Below, piece after piece: positions 1 through 4,877 of a DNA stretch of 9,122 nt. The stretch's first letter is position 1; every line of letters begins with the position of its first letter. The notes under the pieces are model-generated. The model made no database searches, had not been told where the DNA came from, and worked only from the letters and a program-made list of their open reading frames with translations. Source of the DNA: Myxococcales bacterium (GTDB taxonomy: Bacteria; Myxococcota_A; Polyangia; Polyangiales; JADJMO01); the NCBI GenBank assembly GCA_021783935.1, contig JAJXTK010000226.1, positions 1 through 9,122 of the forward strand, in the 5' to 3' direction. Both the position numbers and the translations under genes were made by a program.

Positions 1-176
1 TCCGATCTGGTGTGGCCGCGGAGGTCCGGGCCTTTTGTGTAGATTTCGGCGGGCGTGCTCGACGCCTCGGGCGGCGTGGCGAGCAACGCGAACGCCTCGG
101 CGAGTAGCTCCGCGACGCGCGCGACCCTCGGGTCGACGTCGGACTTGCGCGGGGTGGCGGGATCGGGAATCCTCAT
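1..176 (-). CDS. Hypothetical protein, N-terminal part (runs off left edge)
   Basis: The reading frame starts at ATG (174-176) and stays open to the window edge, giving 58 complete codons. A GAGGA ribosome-site-like stretch lies just upstream of the ATG. The visible protein begins MRIPDPATPRKSDVDPRV and continues with an Ala/Leu/Glu-rich segment (VARVAELLAEAFALL) that should form an amphipathic helix, then a Pro/Ser/Thr stretch. No family is recognised. It follows the small ribbon-helix-helix-like gene at 241-417 on the same strand after 64 bp, so the two may be co-transcribed. The C-terminus is missing, so length and function cannot be judged. Confidence 0.5.
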   Translation of the reverse strand, partial: MRIPDPATPRKSDVDPRVARVAELLAEAFALLATPPEASSTPAEIYTKGPDLRGHTRS

Positions 177-240
177 GGGTCCTCGTAGCGGTCGAGGGTA
201 AGCGCCTCGCGGGGGTCGGATCCCGTGGGGCGCTCGTGTT

Positions 241-417
241 TCAGGCGGCCTTCGCGCCCTCAGGCGCGATCTCGAAACCAGCGCGCGCTCGCTCGGCGAG
301 CACCTGCGCGGGCGTGTGCGGCTTGCCAGTCTCCGCGCTCCGTCGACCCGCTTCGCGGATCGCGAGCTCGAGGAGATCGGCTGGGATGCGGACGGTGGTC
401 GTGGGGCGACGGCTCAT
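241..417 (-). CDS. Small ribbon-helix-helix-like protein (58 aa)
   Basis: This short complete frame runs from ATG (415-417) to TGA (241-243). The protein starts MSRRPTTTVRIPADLLELAI and ends in an Ala/Glu/Arg-rich tail. A short basic N-terminus, an alternating strand (TTTVRIP) and two predicted helices (residues 13-25 and about 37-48) give the pattern of ribbon-helix-helix DNA-binding proteins, the Arc/CopG/ParG type, which bind palindromic operators as dimers through the strand. The family assignment is inferred from this pattern alone, and the loop between the helices (ETGKPHTP) is longer than in the most compact members. The 56 bp upstream contain a 13-bp imperfect palindrome (435-447) that could be its own operator. 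It could instead be the antitoxin of a pair, but the following gene at 1-176 is not recognisable as a toxin. Confidence 0.6.
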   Translation of the reverse strand: MSRRPTTTVRIPADLLELAIREAGRRSAETGKPHTPAQVLAERARAGFEIAPEGAKAA

Positions 418-434
418 GGTGACGAGGATGGTTC

Positions 435-447
435 GTCACGCCGTAAC
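435..447. promoter_or_regulatory. Imperfect palindrome upstream of the RHH-like gene, possible operator
   Basis: On the minus strand the bases read GTTACGGCGTGAC, a 13-bp dyad with one mismatched pair centred on position 441. It lies 18 bp upstream of the start codon of the small ribbon-helix-helix-like gene, in an otherwise featureless 56-bp gap. Autoregulation through such a site is common for that family, but here it is only inferred from position and symmetry. Confidence 0.25.
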
Positions 448-473
448 ACCTGTCAGAAACGGTCGAACGATCC

Positions 474-737
474 TTAGGGTTCGCTGCTCCGGTTCGTGGC
501 CTGCCGATGAAGGCGCTCGACGATGTCTTCGGCCATCGTTGCGGCTTCCTTCTTTGTCAGCTTCGAGGCCTGGAGCGTCAGCTTTCGGACGATCTTGTCC
601 CAGCGATCCGGCGCTCCGAGAGCCGGCCCGTACCACAGCTCCACGAGCTCGATCCGCCCAAGGATCTGCTTCTGCGCGTCCTTGGTCGAGACGTCCGCGA
701 GCTCGGCGAGGACGGGCGCGAGCTGTCCGGCCATCAA
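474..737 (-). CDS. Hypothetical helical protein, 87 aa as drawn, probably 114 aa
   Basis: The stop is TAA (474-476). The interval starts at TTG (735-737), with ATG next to it at 732-734; neither has a ribosome site. The same frame is open and protein-like further upstream, up to the TAG (828-830) that ends the preceding gene. In that stretch an AGGGGG (824-829) lies 5 nt before an ACG codon (816-818). Starting there would give 114 residues beginning (M)KVRRDACVARESLYVAD. The protein is mostly charged helix, with a WYG motif in the middle, GAPDRWDKIVRKL after it and a Lys/Glu-rich C-terminal helix. No family is recognised. It is on the same strand as the genes at 828-1433 and 241-417 and is probably in one operon with them. 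Confidence 0.55.
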   Translation of the reverse strand: MMAGQLAPVLAELADVSTKDAQKQILGRIELVELWYGPALGAPDRWDKIVRKLTLQASKLTKKEAATMAEDIVERLHRQATNRSSEP

Positions 738-827
738 GCGGCGAAGGTGCGCGCCGCGATTCGTGTCGGCGACGTACAGGCTCTCTCGCGCGACGCAGGC
801 GTCGCGCCGTACCTTCGTGGTCGCCCC

Positions 828-1433
828 CTAAATCGTCTTCGTGATCGCTTTCACCTGCGCAGCCGTCAGCGGACGGGCTCGCGCATCGAGGATCGCCTCG
901 AGCATCCGGGCGCACGCGAGGAGCAGCCGGCGACCTTCGGGCGAAGGTCCGGGATCGTCTGCCGACGCTGGCGGTCGATCGCGCTCGGCCATGAGCCCAT
1001 TGGCTGCCGCGCGGATCGGCCCCCAGGGGTCGGCCGAGGCGCTCCACGGCGAAGCGAACGAAGATGCGGGGCGGCGCCTCGACGTCACGTCGGCGATCGT
1101 GCCTGCCTTCGGCGACGCCGCCAACGCGCGCCCGTTGGGAGCCAGGATCCCAACTGGCCGAATCGTCCGCGAAGCGTCCTCGCGCGTCGCCATCGGTAGC
1201 GATCCGGGGCGTCCGAGATGCCGATCCGCCGAAGATGGCGACGGATCGCTACGGATCGCTACCGATGAGGAGGATTCAGGTTCCAGCGCGGAGACGCGAC
1301 GCCGTGCGGGCGAACGCGCCTCGGCGGGCTCCTCGGCACCCCCCGCGGACGATTGCGGACGCTTCGAAGCGACGTTCTTCGAGCGATGGAGCTGCACCCC
1401 GCGCTCCTTACCCCCGCGAGCTCGCGCGCTCAC
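828..1433 (-). CDS. Hypothetical Ser/Pro/Arg-rich protein (201 aa)
   Basis: The start is GTG (1431-1433), which overlaps the TGA of the preceding gene as GTGA, so translation is probably coupled. The first 150 or so residues are low complexity (Ser, Pro, Ala, Arg) and probably disordered. The last 55 residues (from about MAERDRPP) look folded, with a Leu/Ala-rich helix around RRLLLACARMLEAILDARA and a short basic end (VKAITKTI). No family is recognised. The frame carries an inverted/tandem repeat cluster (1191-1267), and its codons end in A or T more often than in the genes right of 2070. Either point could mean acquired DNA or a partly decayed gene. An internal ATG at 1193-1195 could be the true start of a shorter product. 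Confidence 0.45.
   Translation of the reverse strand: MSARARGGKERGVQLHRSKNVASKRPQSSAGGAEEPAEARSPARRRVSALEPESSSSVAIRSDPSPSSADRHLGRPGSLPMATREDASRTIRPVGILAPNGRALAASPKAGTIADVTSRRRPASSFASPWSASADPWGPIRAAANGLMAERDRPPASADDPGPSPEGRRLLLACARMLEAILDARARPLTAAQVKAITKTI
1191..1267. repeat. Perfect 16-bp inverted repeat with 45-bp spacer
   Basis: The left arm CATCGGTAGCGATCCG (1191-1206) is exactly complementary to the right arm at 1252-1267. A further CGATCCG lies at 1222-1228 and an extra CGGATCG at 1242-1248. The 7-mer therefore occurs four times, twice in each orientation, around the centre of the structure. It lies within the unknown gene at 828-1433. It could be a protein-binding cluster, a hairpin in the transcript or a relic of a mobile repeat; the sequence does not decide. 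Confidence 0.75.
1242..1261. repeat. 10-bp tandem direct repeat
   Basis: CGGATCGCTA occurs twice without a gap (1242-1251 and 1252-1261). The second copy forms most of the right arm of the 16-bp inverted repeat. A 10-bp period is close to one helical turn, so both copies would face the same side of the DNA. Confidence 0.7.
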
Positions 1434-2116
1434 GATCGCCCCCTCCGCGAGCCGAGCTCCACGACGTCGGCGGGCAACGCGGCCGCCGACCCGAGGAGGC
1501 GCCCGACCGCCTCGTGCGCCACGCGTGCGGCCTCGAGGTCTCCGGCCGCCGAGCAGGCTCCGACGGCGAGGGCGAGGGCCTCGAGGAGCTGCGCGCGCGG
1601 CGACGCCGTCCTCGAGGCCGGTGTGGTGTTCATCACCACGGCGCCGGTGTCTGCTCCCGGCGGCGGTGCGCGGAGAGCTCTGCGCAGTTCTTCGGGCGCC
1701 GATCCCGTCGTGGCGTTCATCACCACGACGGCGGCAACCGTAGGGTTCATCTCGACGGTTGGACGCGCGGCTGCGTGGCGTTCATCACCACGCGGGTCGT
1801 CGGGGGCCGCAGCCGCGGAAGGACTATCTTGGTGCAGCTCCTCGACCGGCGTTCGAGCATCGCGCGAGGCGCTCGGCGTCGGAAGCGGCGAGGCGAGGGG
1901 GGTACCGGGCGCCGGTCCTGCGCGGTCCGAACCGTGGTCCGAAACGGGCTCGTTCGGCGTCTCGCGGACGTCGACAGGCGGATCGGCCCCCTCGATTGCC
2001 CGCGTATCTTCGTCGCTCGGCGCCCGAGGTGGTTTCAAGTCCCACCTTCGGCACAAGGCGCCGCGAAAATCAGGCGCCGCGAGAGAGCCCGGCCTCGCCG
2101 AGGATGCTCTCTTCAC
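1430..2116 (-). CDS. Hypothetical acidic, Pro/Ala-rich protein with helical C-terminus
   Basis: The stop is TGA (1430-1432), inside the GTGA overlap with the next gene. The start is uncertain. The interval uses GTG at 2114-2116, which overlaps the end of the upstream gene by 47 nt. TTG at 2036-2038, with an AAGGTGG just before it, is an attractive shorter choice that would begin inside the tRNA-like fragment. A GTG at 2156-2158 is also in frame but overlaps more. The body is acidic and Pro/Ser/Ala-rich, likely disordered. The C-terminal 60 residues are helical and Ala/Leu-rich (AQLLEALALAVGACSAAGDL, then EAARVAHEAVGRLL). The middle has three copies of a V-x-M-N-x-T motif encoded by dyad repeats. 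No family is recognised. Confidence 0.5.
   Translation of the reverse strand: MKRASSARPGSLAAPDFRGALCRRWDLKPPRAPSDEDTRAIEGADPPVDVRETPNEPVSDHGSDRAGPAPGTPLASPLPTPSASRDARTPVEELHQDSPSAAAAPDDPRGDERHAAARPTVEMNPTVAAVVVMNATTGSAPEELRRALRAPPPGADTGAVVMNTTPASRTASPRAQLLEALALAVGACSAAGDLEAARVAHEAVGRLLGSAAALPADVVELGSRRGRS
1618..1795. repeat. Array of four dyads with a shared GTTCATC core and base-paired arms
   Basis: Four copies are centred exactly on the C of the core at 1631, 1718, 1748 and 1783. Copy 1 is GTGGTGttcatCACCAC (1623-1639). Copy 2 has 9-bp arms CCGTCGTGG (1705-1713) and CCACGACGG (1723-1731). Copy 3 has 7-bp arms CAACCGT (1735-1741) and ACGGTTG (1755-1761). Copy 4 has arms CTGCGTGG (1771-1778) and CCACGCGG (1788-1795) with one G-T pair. 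The arms differ between copies yet stay paired at the same offsets. Centre-to-centre spacing is 87, 30 and 35 nt, so copy 4 is in a different reading frame from copies 1 to 3. The conservation is therefore at DNA or RNA level and not only protein level. Confidence 0.7.
2029..2056 (+). other. tRNA 3'-end fragment, likely attachment-site remnant
   Basis: The plus strand reads as the last 28 nt of a tRNA: T-stem GTGGT (2029-2033), T-loop TTCAAGT (2034-2040), T-stem CCCAC (2041-2045), acceptor strand CTTCGGC (2046-2052), discriminator A (2053) and CAA in place of CCA. The first T-stem pair next to the loop is broken (T instead of G at 2033). Bacterial leucine tRNAs often have a GCCGAAG/CTTCGGC acceptor stem, and no 5' half, D-arm or anticodon arm is found in the 90 bp upstream. 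Site-specific integrases often use tRNA 3' ends and leave such a duplicated fragment at the far end of the element. The accessory-looking genes lie to the left, as expected for that orientation. Confidence 0.5.
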
Positions 2117-2579
2117 CGCGCAGCGCCGCGAACACGCCCGTCGGGCGCACGAGCCCACGATCGGGCTCGTACTGGACGTACACGCCGCCCACCTGCAGGC
2201 CGAGGTCGAGCGACCAGCGGACGAGCTCGTCGAGCTCGGTGCGCAGCTTCACTCCCTTGAGCGGGAGCTGACGGCTCAGGAACTCCCCTTCAAGCGCGAC
2301 CACGTTCGCGTCGAAGCGCCGATGGGGCTGGATCTCGACGAGGATCGCGCCGCGATAGTGCGTGTCGGTCGCGTAGACCGCGCCCCCATCGAGCAGCGCG
2401 TGCCCGGCGGCGACGGCGTCGCGTTGGGCGTTGATCACCGAGCCCGTCATGTCGAGCGGCAGGTCGATGAAGTAGCGGCACGGCGACGCGTAGAACGCAC
2501 GCGCAGCCCAGCGCTCGATGCGGACCTCTCGCGAGGGTGCCCCCTCGCGCGAGCCTCCCCCGTTCACGCGATACGACAT
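2070..2579 (-). CDS. Conserved-looking hypothetical protein (169 aa)
   Basis: The start ATG (2577-2579) is chosen because GAGGAG lies about 6 nt upstream and a plausible promoter lies at 2608-2636. The frame is open much further upstream, but that part is antisense to the dehydrogenase gene. After a Gly/Ser-rich start the protein reads as one globular domain with motifs WAARAFYASPCRYFIDLPLD, GGAVYATDTHYRGA and VEIQPHRRFDANVVALEGEF, and ends in a short Glu/Leu/Gly tail. No signal peptide or membrane segment is seen. The clean codon use (third positions nearly all G or C) argues that it is a real, long-resident gene. I do not recognise the family. Its 3' end lies 13 bp from the tRNA-like fragment, so it is probably the first chromosomal gene beyond the integrated element. 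Confidence 0.8.
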   Translation of the reverse strand: MSYRVNGGGSREGAPSREVRIERWAARAFYASPCRYFIDLPLDMTGSVINAQRDAVAAGHALLDGGAVYATDTHYRGAILVEIQPHRRFDANVVALEGEFLSRQLPLKGVKLRTELDELVRWSLDLGLQVGGVYVQYEPDRGLVRPTGVFAALRGEESILGEAGLSRGA

Positions 2580-2607
2580 CTCGGCTCCTCGTTCGCTCCG
2601 CCGCGGA

Positions 2608-2636
2608 TGACTAGGGGGGGGTAGCAGGACGGTCAA
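2608..2636 (-). promoter_or_regulatory. Candidate sigma-70-type promoter for the gene at 2070-2579
   Basis: On the minus strand TTGACC (2631-2636) is followed after exactly 17 nt by TAGTCA (2608-2613). The -35 box matches the consensus at five of six positions; the -10 box is weak. Transcription would begin near 2601, leaving a leader of about 20 nt that contains the GAGGAG ribosome site. The spacer holds an uninterrupted run of eight C on this strand. Confidence 0.4.
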
Positions 2637-2742
2637 GCCTGTGCAAGCGCATGGCCGGATTCCACGGTCTTTCGACATCCGGCACCGAAGCTGTCGCCGC
2701 GCCCGCCTCGCGAGAGACGTCGGGCCCCCTCGCACCCCGTGA

Positions 2743-2766
2743 CCCGGGAGCGACTCGGCTCCCGGG
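2743..2766. repeat. Perfect 9-bp inverted repeat (hairpin), 6-nt loop
   Basis: CCCGGGAGC (2743-2751) and GCTCCCGGG (2758-2766) enclose the loop GACTCG. No T-run follows on either strand, so it is not a classical terminator. It lies about 200 bp upstream of the dehydrogenase start, and its role is unknown. Confidence 0.6.
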
Positions 2767-2963
2767 CGCCCCCCTGAGCATCCGATGCGCGATCGCGCGC
2801 CACGATGCTCCCCTTCGCCGCCGCTGCGGCGCCGCACGCCTTGGGCCCTGGCAGGCCGCTGAGTTTGTCGACGGCCGGCTGGGACGCGCCCGAACGCGCC
2901 GTCTGCCCCCCCGGCAGCAGCACGTTGCGTCCTGCGAGGTGCGGCGCGACAAAGACCGACCGC

Positions 2964-3767
2964 ATGTCGCTTCCGTTCGCCCCCGGGCTCTTTCTCGGAC
3001 AGGTCGCGCTGATCACCGGCGGCGGCACGGGCATCGGGCTGGCCTCGGCCAGGCGGTTCGTCGAGCTCGGCGGGCGGGTCGCGATCGCTTCGCGGAAAGA
3101 GGCGAACCTGGAGGCCGGCACGCGCGCGCTGCGCGAGGTCGGCGGCCCCGACTGCGTCCTGGCGATGGCGTGCGACACACGCGAGCCAGCCCAGGTCGAC
3201 GCGCTGGTCGACGCCGTCGTGCAGCGCTTCGGGCGCATCGACGTGCTCGTCAACAACGCCGGCGGCCAGTTCCCGACCGCCGCGCAGCACCTTTCGCCCA
3301 AGGGGTGGGAGGCGGTCATCCGCAACAACCTCAACGGCACGTGGTTCATGACCCACGCCGTGGCCGAGAAGGCGATGATCCCGCAGCGCCACGGCCGCAT
3401 CGTCAACGTGATCGCCCAGATCTTCCGCGGCTTCCCCGGCATGGTGCACACCGGCGCGGCGCGCGCGGGGGTCGACAACATGACCAAGACGCTCGCGGTC
3501 GAGTGGGCGCCGCACGGCATCCGCGTCAACGCCGTGGCGCCGGGGTTCATCCGGTCGAGCGGCACTGATCAGTACCCCGAGGAGCTCGTCGCGCGCGCGG
3601 CCAAGGCGTGCCCGCTGCGGCGCGCCGGCACGCCGGACGAGGTCGCGCGCCTGATCCTGGTGCTCGCGAGCGAGCAGTTCGATTTCGTCACCGGCGAGAC
3701 GTGGTACATCGACGGCGGCCAGAAGCTCTGGGGCGACGTCTGGCAATTCGAGGACGAGGCGAGCTGA
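2964..3767 (+). CDS. Short-chain dehydrogenase/reductase, enoyl-CoA reductase-like (267 aa)
   Basis: This is a Rossmann-fold NAD(P)-dependent oxidoreductase of classical length. The cofactor motif TGGGTGIG is at residues 18-25, the structural NNAG at 97-100, and the C-terminal VTGETWYIDGG is typical of the family. The usual catalytic YxxxK is absent: the place reads HTGAARAGV (162-170). That sequence, with GFPGMVH before it and VNAVAPGFI after it, resembles the peroxisomal trans-2-enoyl-CoA and 2,4-dienoyl-CoA reductase branch, so a role in fatty-acyl-CoA reduction is the best guess; the substrate is not shown by the sequence. The ATG at 2964 is chosen because the family N-terminus begins about 12 residues before VALITGG. 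The open frame upstream (from 2805) is low complexity. The stop overlaps the start of the RNase H gene. Confidence 0.88.
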   Translation: MSLPFAPGLFLGQVALITGGGTGIGLASARRFVELGGRVAIASRKEANLEAGTRALREVGGPDCVLAMACDTREPAQVDALVDAVVQRFGRIDVLVNNAGGQFPTAAQHLSPKGWEAVIRNNLNGTWFMTHAVAEKAMIPQRHGRIVNVIAQIFRGFPGMVHTGAARAGVDNMTKTLAVEWAPHGIRVNAVAPGFIRSSGTDQYPEELVARAAKACPLRRAGTPDEVARLILVLASEQFDFVTGETWYIDGGQKLWGDVWQFEDEAS

Positions 3768-4459
3768 TGCCGTGGATCGAGGCGGTCCTGCGGGGGCAGA
3801 AGGTCTTCGCGAGGACGACCGAGGCGGGTGATTTCCAGCTCGACGGCGGGCGCGTCGAGATCCGCTACAAGGCGAACGACGGCCGGGCGTACCGCGCGCT
3901 CGCGGGCAACCTCCACGTGGCGCCGGGCGCGCCGCGCTTCCCCGACGAGCACTGCAGCGAGGCCTCGGCCGCGCCCACCAAGGAGCAGCGCTCTGCGCAG
4001 AAGAAGGAGCAGGCGAAGTCGCAGCTCGCGCCCCCCGACGCGAGGTCGTTCACCGTCTACGCGGACGGCGCCTGCAGCGGCAACCCGGGCCCCGCGGGCG
4101 CGGGCGTCGTGATCGTGCACCCCGACGGCAAGATCCGCGAAGGCTTCCGCTACCTCGGCGAGGCCACCAACAACGTCGCCGAGCTCACCGCGGTGCTGAT
4201 CGCCCTCGACGCGACGGAGGGGCTCGGCCACCCGGTGCGCCTGCACACCGACTCGCAGTACTCGATCGGCGTGCTGCAGAAGGGCTGGAAGGCCAAGGCG
4301 AACCCCGAGCTGATCGCGAAGATCCGCGCGCGCCTCGCCGACCGGCGCGACGTGAGGCTCCACTACGTCCCCGGCCACTCCGGCGTCCCGCTCAACGAGC
4401 GCGCCGACGAGCTCGCGCGCGAGGCGGTGAAGACGCGCCGCTCGCAGGAATTCTCCTGA
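3767..4459 (+). CDS. rnhA: Ribonuclease HI with N-terminal extension (230 aa)
   Basis: The enzyme cleaves the RNA strand of RNA-DNA hybrids with two metal ions. The catalytic domain covers residues 93 to about 222 and shows all key residues: D100 in YADGACSGNPGP, E139 in NNVAELTA, D162 in LHTDSQYS, H204 in VPGHSG and D214 in NERADELA. The ATG at 3767 shares its A with the TGA of the dehydrogenase (TGATG), so translation is probably coupled. The first 51 residues form an extra small domain (GQKVFAR, GRVEIRYK, RAYRALAGNL), followed by a Lys/Glu/Ala-rich linker to residue 92. The extension does not resemble the usual N-terminal hybrid-binding domain of RNase H1. Plain bacterial RNase HI is about 155 residues, so the added part is substantial. 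Its 3' end is 4 bp from the convergent cutA stop. Confidence 0.93.
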   Translation: MPWIEAVLRGQKVFARTTEAGDFQLDGGRVEIRYKANDGRAYRALAGNLHVAPGAPRFPDEHCSEASAAPTKEQRSAQKKEQAKSQLAPPDARSFTVYADGACSGNPGPAGAGVVIVHPDGKIREGFRYLGEATNNVAELTAVLIALDATEGLGHPVRLHTDSQYSIGVLQKGWKAKANPELIAKIRARLADRRDVRLHYVPGHSGVPLNERADELAREAVKTRRSQEFS

Positions 4460-4463
4460 GCGC

Positions 4464-4769
4464 TCACGCCGTCTCGTCGTCGACCCAGCGCGCGTAGAGC
4501 TCGTCGACCTCGGTCGGCGAGAGCGCGACGAGCTCGGGCACGTCGTAGGGGTGCACGCGCCGCAGCGCCTCGCGCAGGGCCGAGAGCTTGTCGTCGCGCG
4601 TCTTCATCACGAGCAGCACCTCGTCGTCGCGCATCACCTCCCCCTTCCAACGGTAGATCGAGACGAGGCCGGGAACGACGTTGACGCAGGCGGCGACGCG
4701 CTCGTCGACCAAGGCGCGCGCGATGCGCTCGGCGTGGACGGCGGGGCAAGTGGAGAGCAGCAGGCGCAT
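4464..4769 (-). CDS. cutA: CutA1-like divalent-ion tolerance family protein (101 aa)
   Basis: This is a small cytoplasmic protein of the CutA1 family, which forms very stable ferredoxin-like trimers and was linked to copper tolerance in Escherichia coli; its exact role is unsettled. Family hallmarks are visible in order: AERIARALVDERVAACVNVV (13-32), SIYRWKGE (37-44), DEVLLVMKT (49-57), and HPYDVPELVAL (73-83) near the C-terminus. The length is normal for the family. The ATG at 4767-4769 places the first strand (MRLLLSTCP) where the family begins; the upstream region offers no strong ribosome site. The gene is divergent from the von Willebrand A lipoprotein gene across 108 bp and convergent with rnhA, stops 4 bp apart. 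Confidence 0.92.
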   Translation of the reverse strand: MRLLLSTCPAVHAERIARALVDERVAACVNVVPGLVSIYRWKGEVMRDDEVLLVMKTRDDKLSALREALRRVHPYDVPELVALSPTEVDELYARWVDDETA

Positions 4770-4864
4770 GGGGGAAGGCCCGAAGATCTCCGGACCGGCG
4801 GAGGTTCGCAAGGGCATCGTCGGCTCGTGGAGAAGGTGCGCAGGTGCCCCCCGCATTGCCGCGC

Positions 4865-4870
4865 TAGACT
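4865..4870 (+). promoter_or_regulatory. Possible -10 element directly before the lipoprotein start
   Basis: TAGACT lies 7 nt before the GTG at 4878. If used, transcription would begin at or next to the start codon, giving a leaderless message. No clear -35 box is seen 16 to 18 nt upstream, so support is weak. The rest of the 108-bp gap to cutA shows no other recognisable site. Confidence 0.25.
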
Positions 4871-4877
4871 CGGGGCC

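Larger units (their letters stand above)
2580..2963. other. Divergent intergenic region, 384 bp
   Basis: This stretch separates the unknown gene on the minus strand from the dehydrogenase on the plus strand. It holds the candidate minus-strand promoter at 2608-2636, a run of eight G (2614-2621) and a perfect 9-bp inverted repeat at 2743-2766. For the plus strand only a weak candidate is seen, TTGCGT (2925-2930) followed after 17 nt by GACAAA. Frames in this stretch encode Arg/Pro/Ala-rich low-complexity sequence and do not look like genes. No RNA gene was recognised. Confidence 0.6.

Noticed and set aside
35..844. Long plus-strand Arg/Ser-rich frame at the left edge
   Set aside because: It is low-complexity and Arg-rich, covers several better minus-strand genes and lies antisense to them.
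1618..1795. Box C-like GTGATGA in the minus-strand loops
   Set aside because: Only three of the four copies have it, no matching D box was seen, and box C/D RNAs are not expected in bacteria.
1824..2054. Minus-strand frame starting with MPKVGLE
   Set aside because: The start lies in the tRNA-like fragment, the rest is Arg-rich, and the overlapping 1430-2116 frame has better codon use and a coupled stop.
1064..2624. Overlapping long plus-strand frames
   Set aside because: Arg/Ala/Pro-rich translations without domains, opposite coupled minus-strand genes; a side effect of high GC content.
2611..2952. Minus-strand frame of 113 codons in the divergent region
   Set aside because: It is very basic low complexity, has no ribosome site and spans the hairpin and candidate promoter.
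2805..2963. N-terminal extension of the dehydrogenase
   Set aside because: The added residues are Pro/Ala-rich, and the family N-terminus fits ATG 2964.
2580..3746. Upstream extension of the unknown minus-strand gene through the dehydrogenase region
   Set aside because: That part is antisense to a clear dehydrogenase and is low complexity. A good ribosome site marks ATG 2577-2579.
4551..4877. N-terminal extension of the von Willebrand A protein
   Set aside because: It overlaps cutA antisense, and the signal peptide starts at GTG 4878.
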